64,000 bases of DNA, taken from NCBI GenBank assembly GCA_015069695.1, contig JADCRZ010000018.1, positions 1 through 64,000 on the forward strand. The letters are read 5' to 3'. A program made the position numbers and the translations under genes. This DNA comes from Williamsia sp. Its GTDB lineage: Bacteria > Bacteroidota > Bacteroidia > Chitinophagales > Chitinophagaceae. Shown here one piece after another: positions 1 to 8,637 of this stretch. How positions within the stretch are numbered: position 1 is the stretch's first letter; every line of letters starts with the position of its first letter. The notes under the pieces were generated by a model. It searched no databases. It was given only the letters and a program-made list of their open reading frames with translations, and was not told where the DNA came from.

Positions 1-175
1 GAAGCGTTCAGCAACGAACACGCCCGGTATTGTACAAAAGCTAAATTCATGCAATGGCTGAAAGAAGAATTACCCTCCAATGATAGCTTGTTCGTTGTAG
101 CGCAGTGCAGTAAATTTTAGCCCTTTCAAACAGCCTTGATTTTTTTTGCTTCTTTTTGCATCAAGAAAAAAAGAA
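1..175. repeat. Dispersed repeat, copy 1 (with paired hairpin-forming T-rich tail)
   Basis: The segment is strongly similar to 54732-54896 plus 55009-55022. Both copies are about 165 bp up to the conserved ATCAAG. They share GCGTTCAGCAACGAACACG at the left, GCTTGTTCGTTGTAGCG near position 92, and a tail CCTTTCAAACAGCCTTGAT followed by T-rich sequence. CAACGAAC and GTTCGTTG form inverted arms around a 60-nt centre that has diverged but kept its length. A reading frame is open from base 1 to the TAG at 118-120, and the second copy keeps the same frame over the homologous part, so a decayed small ORF is possible. The left end may extend outside the window. Confidence 0.8.
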
Positions 176-181
176 GACGGA

Positions 182-235
182 GTCCCCGCTCAGCCTTGAC
201 TTTTTTGGTTCTTTTTGCGTCAAGGCAAAAAGAAC
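182..235. repeat. Second T-rich hairpin unit downstream of glmM
   Basis: This repeats the tail of the preceding element (CAGCCTTGA, T-run, TTCTTTTTGC, ATCAAG or GTCAAG). It can fold two mutually exclusive ways: GCCTTGAC (193-200) with GTCAAGGC (219-226), or GTTCTTTTTGC (208-218) with GCAAAAAGAAC (225-235). It lies just past the stop of the minus-strand phosphohexomutase gene and may end or stabilise that transcript, but neither hairpin is followed by a clear T-run on either strand. Confidence 0.6.
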
Positions 236-242
236 ACGGCGT

Positions 243-1622
243 CTACAAAAATTCCTTAATATCCTGCATCAACCGCATTGCAATATTGTTAGCCGTCGTT
301 TCAAAATTGCTTTCTGCATAGATGCGGATAATGGGTTCTGTATTGGATGTCCGCAGGTGCACCCAATCCTGGTCGAATTCGATCTTTAGACCGTCTTCTG
401 TGTTGATGGGCTGGCGGCCGTACTTCACTTTGATCTTGTCAAAAAGGGCTTTTACATCAACGCCTTTGCGAAGCTCTACTTTGTTTTTTGAGATAAAATA
501 ATCGGGGTACTGCGAGCGGAAAGATTTGAGACCGCTTTTTTGCTGGGCAAGAGCACTGATAAACAATCCAATGCCGATCAGGGCATCCCTGCCGTAGTGA
601 AAGTCGGGAACAATAATGCCTCCGTTCCCCTCGCCACCAATAACAGCTTCTGCTTCTTTCATTTTGCGCACCACATTCACCTCACCCACGGCCGAAGGGA
701 AATAAGCGCCTCCGTGTTTGATGGTGATTTCTTTCAGGGCTTTTGTGCTGCTCATATTGCTCACCGAGTTGCCGGGCCGTTTAGACAAGACATAATCGGC
801 CACTGCTACCAGGGTAAATTCTTCTCCGAACATGCTGCCGTCTTCACATACAAAACAAAGCCGGTCAACATCCGGATCAACTGCTATTCCAAAAGAAGCT
901 TTTGTTTTTTTTACTTCAGCACTTAAACCCACCAGGTTTTCCGGAAGCGGCTCCGGATTGTGAGCAAACCTGCCGTTGATCTCCCCGTTCAGGAGCACCA
1001 CTTGCTCTATGCCCAGGGCATTCAGCAGGGCAGGAACCGCGAGCGCGCCGGACGAGTTAATGGCATCCACCACTACCTTGTAATTCTTGCTGCGGATGGC
1101 TTCCACATCTGTGAGCGGATAGTTTACCACCGCATCAATGTGCTTTTGCAAAGCCTCTTCATTCAGCATACAGGAACCGAGCTTGTCGGCAGGAGCAAAA
1201 GAAAACGTATCTTTTGCTGCATTGTTTAAGATCCACTCTCCATCATCTGCACTGATGAACTCACCCTGGTCGTTGAGCAGTTTCAGGGCATTCCATTCTT
1301 TGGGGTTGTGACTGGCAGTGATGATAATACCACCAGTGGCCCCTTCCCAGGTTACGGCCAGTTCAACAGTGGGCGTGGTGGTTAATCCCAGATCGATCAC
1401 CTGCACGCCCATAGCGATGAGCGTGTTCACCACCATAGCATGCACCATACCACCGCTGATCCGTCCGTCGCGTCCTACTACCACTTTCCCGCTCCCACCC
1501 TTTTCTTTTATCCAGCTGGCGTACGCGGCTGTGAATTTAACGATGTCGGCAGGTGTCAGATTCTGACCGGGCGTTCCGCCGATGGTGCCCCTGATTCCAG
1601 AGATGCTTTTGATCAATGCCAA
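243..1622 (-). CDS. glmM: Phosphohexomutase, probably phosphoglucosamine mutase
   Basis: Alpha-D-phosphohexomutase, probably interconverting glucosamine-6-phosphate and glucosamine-1-phosphate for cell-wall UDP-GlcNAc synthesis in the cytoplasm. The four family signatures are present: the catalytic serine loop TASHNP (Ser104 in this numbering), the metal loop DPDVDRL, the sugar-binding GEGNGG and the phosphate-binding RTSNTEP near the C-terminus. I use the TTG at 1622 (459 aa), because the family begins with xALIKSISGIRG and a -7 box TATTTTTG sits at 1645-1652, between this start and the ATG at 1718 used by the ORF track. Phosphomannomutase is the alternative specificity; sequence reading cannot separate the two. 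Confidence 0.85.
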   Translation of the reverse strand: MALIKSISGIRGTIGGTPGQNLTPADIVKFTAAYASWIKEKGGSGKVVVGRDGRISGGMVHAMVVNTLIAMGVQVIDLGLTTTPTVELAVTWEGATGGIIITASHNPKEWNALKLLNDQGEFISADDGEWILNNAAKDTFSFAPADKLGSCMLNEEALQKHIDAVVNYPLTDVEAIRSKNYKVVVDAINSSGALAVPALLNALGIEQVVLLNGEINGRFAHNPEPLPENLVGLSAEVKKTKASFGIAVDPDVDRLCFVCEDGSMFGEEFTLVAVADYVLSKRPGNSVSNMSSTKALKEITIKHGGAYFPSAVGEVNVVRKMKEAEAVIGGEGNGGIIVPDFHYGRDALIGIGLFISALAQQKSGLKSFRSQYPDYFISKNKVELRKGVDVKALFDKIKVKYGRQPINTEDGLKIEFDQDWVHLRTSNTEPIIRIYAESNFETTANNIAMRLMQDIKEFL

Positions 1623-1644
1623 GAGATATAGATTTGTTTTGGCC

Positions 1645-1652
1645 CAAAAATA
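1645..1652 (-). promoter_or_regulatory. -7 promoter element of the phosphohexomutase gene
   Basis: On the minus strand this reads TATTTTTG, an exact match to the Bacteroidota -7 consensus TAnnTTTG. It lies 23 nt before the proposed TTG start and inside the longer ORF, which argues against the upstream ATG. No convincing -33 TTTG was seen. Confidence 0.5.
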
Positions 1653-1717
1653 GCAATTTCTCCCCACCCTGGCATGCTGTTTTAGGGTATAGAAAGAGGC
1701 ATTTAAAATTTCACCCA

Positions 1718-1725
1718 TACATTTG
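1718..1725 (+). promoter_or_regulatory. -7 promoter element of the methyltransferase gene
   Basis: TACATTTG matches TAnnTTTG exactly and ends 11 nt before the ATG at 1737, so the transcript would carry only a few untranslated bases. Transcription here diverges from glmM. Confidence 0.5.
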
Positions 1726-1736
1726 AATAAAAAAAC

Positions 1737-2480
1737 ATGGTTGTTCCGGCAGAATGGTTCAAGGAATGGTTCAACTCACCTTACTATCATCAGCTGTATT
1801 TCCACCGCGATGAAAAAGAAGCCGCTGCCTTTATCAGCCACCTGCTGGAACACCTGCAACCCGCACCCGGTTCTCGCATGCTGGATGTGGCCTGCGGACG
1901 GGGGCGCCACTCCAAGATCCTTGCTGCCAAAGGGTTTGATGTAACCGGCATTGACCTATCGTTCGACAGCATCCGTGAGGCACGCAAAGCAGAAGCTGAT
2001 AACCTGCATTTCTTTCAACACGATATGCGGTTGCCTTTCTGGATCAATTATTTCCACTACGCTTTTAACTTCTTTACCAGCTTTGGCTATTTCAGAACAG
2101 AACGGGAAAACAACAACGCAGTGCGCACCATTGCCAGCTCGCTTCAATCAGATGGCATACTGGTGCTCGACTACCTCAACGTGCATTATGCAGAAGACCA
2201 CCTGGTGCATATCACCGACAAGGAAATTGAAGGCGTAAATTTTCATATCACCAAATGGTTTGATGAAACCCATTTTTTTAAAAAGATCATTGTGGAAGAT
2301 GAACAGCTGAATGAGCCCCTTGTGTTTGTTGAAAGAGTGGCAAAATTTACCCTGGGCGATTTCAATGACATGTTTTCATTTCACCATTTACAGCTGCAGG
2401 AAGTTTTCGGCGACTACCATTTTGAGCCTTACCATGTAAAAAAATCGCCCCGCCTGATTATGGTGGCACGGAAAGTATAA
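1737..2480 (+). CDS. Class I SAM-dependent methyltransferase
   Basis: A 247-residue cytoplasmic enzyme with the Rossmann-type SAM site. Motif I is LDVACGRGRH at residues 49-58, followed by the acidic GIDLS that binds the ribose of SAM, and an HDMRLPF stretch typical of the adenine-binding loop. The C-terminal half (FHITKWFDETHFFKK onward) resembles the beta-rich part of the Methyltransf_25/11 type. No substrate can be inferred: the gene stands alone between divergent glmM and a CBS-domain transporter with its own promoter. The ATG is supported by the closely preceding -7 box. Confidence 0.85.
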   Translation: MVVPAEWFKEWFNSPYYHQLYFHRDEKEAAAFISHLLEHLQPAPGSRMLDVACGRGRHSKILAAKGFDVTGIDLSFDSIREARKAEADNLHFFQHDMRLPFWINYFHYAFNFFTSFGYFRTERENNNAVRTIASSLQSDGILVLDYLNVHYAEDHLVHITDKEIEGVNFHITKWFDETHFFKKIIVEDEQLNEPLVFVERVAKFTLGDFNDMFSFHHLQLQEVFGDYHFEPYHVKKSPRLIMVARKV

Positions 2481-2488
2481 CCAGTAAA

Positions 2489-2521
2489 TTGTACCTGCAC
2501 GTTCAGTCTTTCTTATATTTG
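2489..2521 (+). promoter_or_regulatory. Promoter of the CorC/HlyC-type transporter gene
   Basis: A -33-like TTG (2489-2491) and a perfect -7 element TATATTTG (2514-2521) are separated by 22 bp, within the usual Bacteroidota spacing. The ATG follows at 2595, giving a leader of about 65 nt. Confidence 0.55.
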
Positions 2522-2594
2522 TCTTTACATGTAAAAAAAATATACATGCGATACTGTCCAAAAACAGGTCAATTTTTATAACGAATCCCATTCT

Positions 2595-3893
2595 ATGGCC
2601 GAAGTTCTTATTCTGCTGACCCTGATCATACTGAACGGTTTGTTCGTGATGTCGGAAATTGCGCTGGTTTCAGCAAGAAAATCGCGGCTGGAGACCGCAG
2701 CCAACAAAGGAGATACGCGGGCGCGGGCAGCCCTCAACCTGGCAGAAAATCCTGAAATCTTTTTATCCGCAGCCCAGATCGGTATTACCCTCATCGCTAT
2801 CCTGACCGGTTTTTACTCGGCCGAAAAATTCAATGTTTACCTGCAGCCTTATATTGAAAAGATCACGGCCCTTAAGCCATATGCGGGAAATATTGCCACT
2901 GTTGTCATCGTGATCATTGTTACGTTTCTGACCATTCTGTTCGGTGAGCTGCTGCCCAAACGGATCGGCATGATCTACGCCGAATCACTGGCAAAAACAG
3001 TGGCCGGTCCCATGAAGCTTTTTGCTACCATCACCCATCCCATCGTTTGGGTGCTTACCCGGCTCAGCACAGTCTTTTTCAAACTGTTCCGCATCAATGC
3101 CGTAAAAGACAGCGCCGTAACGGAAGAAGAAATCAAGGCCATCATCAATGAAGGTACCGAGCAGGGAACCATCCAGGAGGCCGAGCAGGAAATCATTGAA
3201 AGGGTCTTCCACCTCACCGACCGCAACATTACCTCCCTGATGACGCACCGCAGCGACATCATCTGGTTCGATATCAACGACAACGAACAATCCATCAAAG
3301 AAAAAATCCTGCAGGAACCGCACTCAGCTTACCCGATCTGCGACGGACAAATAGACAATATCAAAGGATTGGTATCTATCAAAGACCTGTACGTGATAGA
3401 TGACCTGACCCTTTTCAAAAATATCATGAAGGCGCCCCTGTTTGTGCCGGAAAACAATTCGGCTTACCAGGTGATCGAAAAGTTCAAAGAAACGCAGATC
3501 CACTCCTGCTTTATCGTGGACGAGTACGGAAGCCTGCTTGGTATGATCACGCTCAATGACATCCTGAACGCGATTGTGGGTGATATACCCGCCATGGATG
3601 TGCTCGACTATGAAATCGTACAGCGTGAAGACGGCTCTTACCTGGTAGATGCGCAAATACCCTTTTATGATTTCATGACCCGCTTTGACAAACTGGAGTG
3701 GATCGATGAGCAGGAACAGGATTTTAATACCCTGGCCGGCTTTATCCTGCACCAGATTGAACGCATTCCGGTTATTGGAGACAAACTGGAATGGAGGGGA
3801 TTTCATTTTGAGATCATCGACATGGATGCCCAACGGATCGACAAAGTACTTGTAACGGTTTCCCAGGCAGTCAGGAACCGGATAGAAGGCTAA
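2595..3893 (+). CDS. Hemolysin/CorC-family (CNNM-type) transporter
   Basis: 432-residue inner-membrane protein of the DUF21-CBS-CorC_HlyC architecture. The N-terminal DUF21 region (about 1-180) has several hydrophobic helices and the typical MSEIALVSARKSRLE start. The pair of CBS domains spans roughly 200-330 (MTHRSDIIWFD, then a second half ending in VDEYGSLLGMITLND), and the C-terminal CorC_HlyC domain follows from about 345 (VQREDGSYLVDAQI). Family members are linked to magnesium and cobalt efflux and metal homeostasis, and the name hemolysin is historical. The stop overlaps the stop of the convergent DUF6702 gene by 3 nt. Confidence 0.88.
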   Translation: MAEVLILLTLIILNGLFVMSEIALVSARKSRLETAANKGDTRARAALNLAENPEIFLSAAQIGITLIAILTGFYSAEKFNVYLQPYIEKITALKPYAGNIATVVIVIIVTFLTILFGELLPKRIGMIYAESLAKTVAGPMKLFATITHPIVWVLTRLSTVFFKLFRINAVKDSAVTEEEIKAIINEGTEQGTIQEAEQEIIERVFHLTDRNITSLMTHRSDIIWFDINDNEQSIKEKILQEPHSAYPICDGQIDNIKGLVSIKDLYVIDDLTLFKNIMKAPLFVPENNSAYQVIEKFKETQIHSCFIVDEYGSLLGMITLNDILNAIVGDIPAMDVLDYEIVQREDGSYLVDAQIPFYDFMTRFDKLEWIDEQEQDFNTLAGFILHQIERIPVIGDKLEWRGFHFEIIDMDAQRIDKVLVTVSQAVRNRIEG

Positions 3894-4441
3894 AAATCAA
3901 ACTGGGCCTTTTTTTCCGGGTAAGTGACCCGGATACTTTTGCGGTTGCCTCCTACTGAGGCATGCATGATGCTGATCTGCGTATTGTAGAGATCGTAAAG
4001 AAGACTGTTTGTAATCTCCAGCTTTTTCAGTGCCTTTATGTCATTTACCTGCAGGTAGCACCAGACCGATTCGTTTTCTTTTTCATAGCCCACCCACTGC
4101 ATTAGGACCGGCTTGCCATCTACTTTTAACTGCAGGTTTTTCTGGATATAATCATTCATGATCTTTTCCAGCTGCTTCACATCTTTGGGGTGGGTAATAT
4201 CCACGTTGGTCTTGCTTTGCTGCCTGAGCGTCGCTTCACAATCATCCGCAAACATCTTACAGCTGATCTCAATGATCGACTCCTTGGGATTGTGGTTGAA
4301 CTCTGTTACGCTTACATACAAAGGATGGGCTTCTCCGCTGCTTTGCCCGGAAGCCATTTCTCCCGGTACCGGTAAAATACCTGCCAACCCTGCCAGCCCC
4401 ATCCAGGCCGACCACATCACATGTAAAAAAAGCAAATTCAT
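3890..4441 (-). CDS. DUF6702-family exported protein
   Basis: A small exported protein recognised by HPLYVSVTEFNHNPKE and the conserved EISCKMFADD stretch, typical of DUF6702 proteins next to hupE-like and M1 peptidase genes in Bacteroidota. Function is unknown. I prefer the ATG at 4441 (183 aa), which starts a plausible signal sequence (MNLLFLHVMWSAWMG) and leaves 58 bp for divergent promoters. The ORF-track ATG at 4501 would overlap the start of the divergent hupE-like gene. The conserved company suggests it acts with the HupE-like protein and the peptidase in the envelope. Confidence 0.7.
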   Translation of the reverse strand: MNLLFLHVMWSAWMGLAGLAGILPVPGEMASGQSSGEAHPLYVSVTEFNHNPKESIIEISCKMFADDCEATLRQQSKTNVDITHPKDVKQLEKIMNDYIQKNLQLKVDGKPVLMQWVGYEKENESVWCYLQVNDIKALKKLEITNSLLYDLYNTQISIMHASVGGNRKSIRVTYPEKKAQFDF

Positions 4442-4499
4442 CTGCAAATAAAATTTTCCGGGAACAAATGTCTGTATTAATTTCAATATCTTCACGGCC

Positions 4500-5081
4500 A
4501 TGGGCGATTTTGGCTTTTATTGCAGCCTGGGATGGAACCATATTATAAGCTGGGATGCCCTGGATCATATCTTGTTTATCACAGCGCTTGCTGCCATCTA
4601 TACCCTACCCGACTGGAAACAGGTACTGATCCTGGTTACGGCATTTACCATCGGGCATTCTGTTACCCTGTTTTTAAGTGTCACCAATACAATCCGGTTT
4701 GCTGACCGGTGGGTTGAATTTCTGATCCCTTGCACCATCATTGCAACGGCGATCAGCAATTTGTTCCAGCACCAGTTCACCCGCCGTTCGATCAGACTGA
4801 ATTATTACCTGGCGCTGTTTTTCGGACTGATCCACGGAATGGGCTTTGCCAATACCATCCGGTTTATGCTGGCCAAAGACCAGCACCTGGGCATCAGCTT
4901 GTTTGCATTTAATGTGGGATTGGAAGCAGGTCAGGTTTGTGTCGTTGCCTTTTTACTCCTGCTTTCATTCCTGTTTATAAATAAGATCAGGGTAAACCGC
5001 CGCGAATGGGTGGTATTTTTGTCTGCGGCATCGTTCAGCATTGCTTTACAAATGGGTATAGAGAGAATTCCATATAAATAA
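4500..5081 (+). CDS. HupE/UreJ-family membrane protein
   Basis: 193-residue polytopic membrane protein with about six hydrophobic segments. Family hallmarks are an N-terminal GWNHIISWDALDHILFI, TIGHSVTL in the next helix and LIHGMGFA further on, all carrying potential nickel or cobalt ligand histidines. HupE/UreJ proteins are associated with metal uptake for hydrogenase or urease, but neither enzyme is encoded here, so the substrate is open. The next gene begins 8 nt downstream, so this gene and the M1 peptidase are very likely one operon, and the DUF6702 gene is divergent. Confidence 0.8.
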   Translation: MGDFGFYCSLGWNHIISWDALDHILFITALAAIYTLPDWKQVLILVTAFTIGHSVTLFLSVTNTIRFADRWVEFLIPCTIIATAISNLFQHQFTRRSIRLNYYLALFFGLIHGMGFANTIRFMLAKDQHLGISLFAFNVGLEAGQVCVVAFLLLLSFLFINKIRVNRREWVVFLSAASFSIALQMGIERIPYK

Positions 5082-5089
5082 ACTGTTCA

Positions 5090-7471
5090 ATGAGAAAAAT
5101 CTTATTCACTTTCCTGGTTGCTCTTTCTGCAGCAGCAGAAGCGCAGGACATTAAAAACAACCCCAATTCAAACCACGGCAACAAGTTTGAACAGCTGGGT
5201 ACCATTCTTCCCACGCCCAACGAATACCGGACCGCCAGCGGGGCACCCGGTCCGAAATACTGGCAACAGCGGGCCGACTACGACATCAAGTGTGAGCTGG
5301 ATGAACCAGGGCAGCGCCTGAGCGGAAGCGAAACCATCAGCTATTTCAACAACTCCCCCGATCAGCTGACTTACTTATGGCTACAGCTGGATGAGAATGA
5401 GCATAGCCTGAGAAAAAACGCCAACTACCAGGACGCCAGCTCCATGCCAGAAAGAGCAACCGACCAGATGCTCAGCCGCATGGACACCAAGAACAAACCC
5501 GATGAGTTTGGCGTGAACCTGGTAAAAGTGACCGATGCGCTCGGCAAACCGCTTCAGTATACCGTCAATAAAACCATGATGCGGCTGGAACTGCCTGCTG
5601 CATTAAAACCCGGACAGAAATTCAGCTTTAAAATTGACTGGAACTATAAAATCACCGACCGCAGGTCAGAAGGCGGCAGGGGCGGTTATGAGTATTTTCC
5701 GGAAGACGGCAACAACCTGTACACCATCACCCAATGGTACCCGCGGCTTTGCGTATACAGCGATTTCCAGGGATGGCAAAACCACCAGTTCACCGGCACG
5801 GGCGAGTTTGCCCTTACTTTCGGCAACTTCAAAGTACAGATGACCGTTCCCGCAGATCATGTAGTTGGTGCTACCGGCGAATGCCTGAACTACCAGCAAC
5901 TGCTCACGCCGGCCCAGTTTTCCCGCTGGCAGAAAGCACAAACAGCCAAAGAGCCGGTAGAGGTTGTAACACTTGATGAGGCCAAAGCAGCTGAAAAACA
6001 AAAAAGCACCCAGAAGAAAACCTATATTTTCAAAGCCGACAATGTGCGCGATTTTGCCTGGACCTCCAGCCGCAAGTTTGTATGGGATGCAATGCCCGCC
6101 ATCGTAGAAGGCAAGAAAGTGATGTGCATGAGCTTTTACGCCAAAGAAGCTTATGGCCTGTACCGCCGGTTCAGCACCAAGGCCGTGGCACATACCATCA
6201 AAACCTATTCAAAATTTACCATTCCTTACCCCTACCCGGTAGCGCAAAGCGTGGAAGCGTCTAACGGCATGGAATACCCGATGATCTGCTTCAACAACGG
6301 AAGAACGCAAAAAGACGGCACCTACAGCGAAGCGACCAAGTACGGTATGCTGGGTGTGATCATTCATGAAGTAGGCCACAACTTCTTCCCCATGATCATC
6401 AACAGCGATGAACGCCAGTGGACCTGGATGGACGAAGGCCTGAATACATTTGTTGAATACCTGACCGAAGAGCTGTTTGATAATAAGTTTCCTTCCCGCC
6501 GCGGACCAGCCTGGTCGATCACCAATTACATGTCGCTGCCCAAAAACCAGCTGGAGCCCATCATGACAAACAGCGAAAACATCATTGGCTTTGGCCCCAA
6601 TGCATACGCCAAACCCGCTACCGGCCTAAATATCCTGCGTGAAACCATTATGGGCCGCGAGATGTTCGACTACGCCTTTAAAGAGTATGCCCGCCGCTGG
6701 GCTTTTAAACATCCCACACCAGCCGATTTGTTCCGCACCCTGGAAGATGCGAGCGGTGAAGACCTGGACTGGTTCTGGCGGGGATGGTTTTACAGCATTG
6801 ATGCCTGTGATATTGCCATCGACAGCGTAAAACATTTCAAAGCAGATTTCAGCGCAGCACCACCGCGGTCAAGGGATTCTGTAATGATGAGAAGGGTTGA
6901 CAGGCCGCAGGTACCTGCTTTTGATGACATATCAAAAGTTCGCAACCGGGAAGACAAAAAAGTTGCCTTCCTTACGGACCAGGATACAACCTTGCGCGAT
7001 TTTTATTGGCAGTATGACCGGGGGCTGGTAGCGGTTGATACATCAGCCGTGGCCATTCCTATCGGCAATTTCCTGGATGCACCGGATGAAAGTGTGAAGG
7101 CCAGTTTTGGCAACAAAAACTTTTACGAGATCAGCTTTAGCAACAAAGGCGGTTTGGTGATGCCGCTGATCATTGAATGGACTTATGCAGACGGCACCAA
7201 GGAAGTAGACCGGATCCCCGCACAGATCTGGCGGAAGAACGAAAACGGGGTCACCAAAATGTTTATGAAAGACAAGGAAGTGGTATCGGTAAAACTCGAT
7301 CCCATGCGCGAGACCGCCGACATCAATGAAGCCAACAATTCATGGCCCAAGATAGCGGCCACATCTAAATTCCAGCTTTTCAAAGCCAGACAGCAGCAGG
7401 CACGCGGCCAGGGAGCTGCCGGTCCCAACCCCATGCAAAAAGCAGTTGAACCGGTTAAGAAGGCGTTTTAA
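5090..7471 (+). CDS. M1-family metallopeptidase, exported
   Basis: 793-residue zinc aminopeptidase-like protein with a Sec signal (MRKILFTFLVALSAAAEA). The gluzincin site is intact: HEVGH at 426-430 and the third ligand Glu449 in MDEG, the exact HEXXH-X18-E spacing of M1. An exopeptidase-type GMEYP motif precedes it. An N-terminal beta domain comes before the catalytic domain, and a Gln-rich tail (ARQQQARGQG) ends the protein. It probably degrades peptides in the periplasm or at the cell surface. It is translated from the same message as the HupE-like protein and is followed by a strong bidirectional terminator. Confidence 0.87.
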   Translation: MRKILFTFLVALSAAAEAQDIKNNPNSNHGNKFEQLGTILPTPNEYRTASGAPGPKYWQQRADYDIKCELDEPGQRLSGSETISYFNNSPDQLTYLWLQLDENEHSLRKNANYQDASSMPERATDQMLSRMDTKNKPDEFGVNLVKVTDALGKPLQYTVNKTMMRLELPAALKPGQKFSFKIDWNYKITDRRSEGGRGGYEYFPEDGNNLYTITQWYPRLCVYSDFQGWQNHQFTGTGEFALTFGNFKVQMTVPADHVVGATGECLNYQQLLTPAQFSRWQKAQTAKEPVEVVTLDEAKAAEKQKSTQKKTYIFKADNVRDFAWTSSRKFVWDAMPAIVEGKKVMCMSFYAKEAYGLYRRFSTKAVAHTIKTYSKFTIPYPYPVAQSVEASNGMEYPMICFNNGRTQKDGTYSEATKYGMLGVIIHEVGHNFFPMIINSDERQWTWMDEGLNTFVEYLTEELFDNKFPSRRGPAWSITNYMSLPKNQLEPIMTNSENIIGFGPNAYAKPATGLNILRETIMGREMFDYAFKEYARRWAFKHPTPADLFRTLEDASGEDLDWFWRGWFYSIDACDIAIDSVKHFKADFSAAPPRSRDSVMMRRVDRPQVPAFDDISKVRNREDKKVAFLTDQDTTLRDFYWQYDRGLVAVDTSAVAIPIGNFLDAPDESVKASFGNKNFYEISFSNKGGLVMPLIIEWTYADGTKEVDRIPAQIWRKNENGVTKMFMKDKEVVSVKLDPMRETADINEANNSWPKIAATSKFQLFKARQQQARGQGAAGPNPMQKAVEPVKKAF

Positions 7472-7495
7472 AAGAATTCTATAAGTAAAACTAAC

Positions 7496-7520
7496 AAAGC
7501 CGCTCTAACGAGCGGCTTTT
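7496..7520. terminator. Bidirectional terminator between M1 peptidase and RHH gene
   Basis: The arms AAAGCCGCTC and GAGCGGCTTT pair perfectly around the loop TAAC, with A and T flanks that serve both strands. The hairpin sits between the two convergent genes. Confidence 0.85.
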
Positions 7521-7522
7521 GT

Positions 7523-7717
7523 TTATGATGGCTTTTTATTGTCTGGCTTTGTTTCTTCCTTGTCTGTACCCTTTTTCAGCCGGCCGGTTTCCGTCAGCTT
7601 CTGGTGCAGCAGCCATTCAATCTGGCCGTTGACGCTGCGGAAATCATCAGAAGCCCATTTTTCCAGGCTCTTATACAAGGATTCATCGATTCTGAGTACA
7701 AAGCTTTTTTTTGCCAT
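7523..7717 (-). CDS. Arc-type ribbon-helix-helix DNA-binding protein
   Basis: 64-residue protein. The start KKSFVLRIDESLYKSLEKWA is a typical RHH beta strand plus helix A, followed by the RSVNGQIEWLLHQKL helix B of Arc-like repressors and a charged C-terminal tail. It lies 15 nt downstream of the SPFH gene on the same strand and is probably co-transcribed. RHH dimers often bind short direct repeats on one DNA face. Three ATATCA repeats 11 bp apart cover the operon's promoter (8610-8637), so autoregulation is the simplest model, though this is inferred. Confidence 0.8.
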   Translation of the reverse strand: MAKKSFVLRIDESLYKSLEKWASDDFRSVNGQIEWLLHQKLTETGRLKKGTDKEETKPDNKKPS

Positions 7718-7732
7718 ACAGCTTTTCCAGGA

Positions 7733-8596
7733 TTATTGATACAGGGTTCCGGCATTTAGTACAGGTGTAGCGCCTTTTTCACCGCAAAGCACCACCATCA
7801 GGTTGCTGACCATCGCAGCTTTGCGCTCTTCATCAAGCTGAACGATTTCTTTCTTAGACAATTGCTCAAGGGCCAGTTCCACCATGCCTACCGCACCTTC
7901 CACAATTTTGAAACGGGCCGCTACAATGGCAGTAGCCTGCTGGCGCTGCAACATGGCGCCTGCAATTTCAGAAGCATACGCCAGGTGACTGATGCGAGCT
8001 TCCTTGATCAGGATGCCGGCTGCCGACAACCGCTCGTGCAGTTCTACTTCCAGCAGCTGGTTCACTTTATCGCCGCCATCGCGCAGGGTGATCTCTGCAT
8101 GCTCATCTTCCATATGATCATACGGACAAATGGTGGCCAGGTGACGAACGGCTGCTTCACTTTGGATTTTTACAAACTGCGCATAGTTGGCTACATCAAA
8201 AGTAGCCTTATAGGTGTCGTTCACCTGCCATACGATCACAGCTGCAATTTCGATCGGATTTCCCATTTTGTCATTGACTTTCAAGCGGGTACTTTCAAAA
8301 TTCTCCGCACGCAGAGACAATCGCTGCCTGAAATAAAAAGGATTGACAAACAGCAAACCGTTTTCTTTAACGGAACCAACGTATTTCCCCAAAAAGGTAA
8401 GCACAACAGCCCGGTTGGGACTGATCACGATCAGGCCTTTGAACAGGAAGACGGCCGCTAAAAAAAGGACAAGGGCCCAGAGAGCATTGGATCTATCATC
8501 GTGAATACGGGAGAACATATAAATCGCAGCAACAAAAAACAGGACTGAAAGCCCGAAGGCTAAAAACCCTGAAACAGGTTTGGTAATTTTTTCCAT
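7733..8596 (-). CDS. SPFH/band-7 domain membrane protein
   Basis: 287-residue stomatin/prohibitin-like protein. Two N-terminal hydrophobic stretches (about residues 9-28 and 38-56) precede the SPFH domain, which carries [17 protein letters not shown] and [18 protein letters not shown]. The SPFH domain is followed by an alpha-helical region with [33 protein letters not shown]. These proteins form ring or cage oligomers in lipid microdomains and often act with membrane proteases. No NfeD-like or protease partner is adjacent; the only operon partner is the RHH protein. Confidence 0.85.
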   Translation of the reverse strand: MEKITKPVSGFLAFGLSVLFFVAAIYMFSRIHDDRSNALWALVLFLAAVFLFKGLIVISPNRAVVLTFLGKYVGSVKENGLLFVNPFYFRQRLSLRAENFESTRLKVNDKMGNPIEIAAVIVWQVNDTYKATFDVANYAQFVKIQSEAAVRHLATICPYDHMEDEHAEITLRDGGDKVNQLLEVELHERLSAAGILIKEARISHLAYASEIAGAMLQRQQATAIVAARFKIVEGAVGMVELALEQLSKKEIVQLDEERKAAMVSNLMVVLCGEKGATPVLNAGTLYQ

Positions 8597-8609
8597 GGTT
8601 GAGTTTTTA

Positions 8610-8637
8610 ATATCATTATGATATCAAATTTATATCA
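8610..8637. promoter_or_regulatory. Three helically phased ATATCA operator repeats
   Basis: ATATCA occurs at 8610, 8621 and 8632, exactly 11 bp apart, so all copies face the same side of the helix. The first two also form a perfect 15-bp palindrome, ATATCAT-T-ATGATAT (8610-8624). The array covers the -7 element of the minus-strand SPFH promoter and lies only 37 bp before the divergent esterase start. It is probably the binding site of the RHH protein encoded in the operon. Confidence 0.65.

Noticed and set aside
131-235. Tandem T-rich repeats as a CRISPR array
   Set aside because: Only two imperfect units without regular spacers and no cas genes.
1623-1718. Upstream ATG extension of the phosphohexomutase (491 aa)
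   Set aside because: The extra 32 residues are unlike the family, and a -7 promoter box lies inside the extension.
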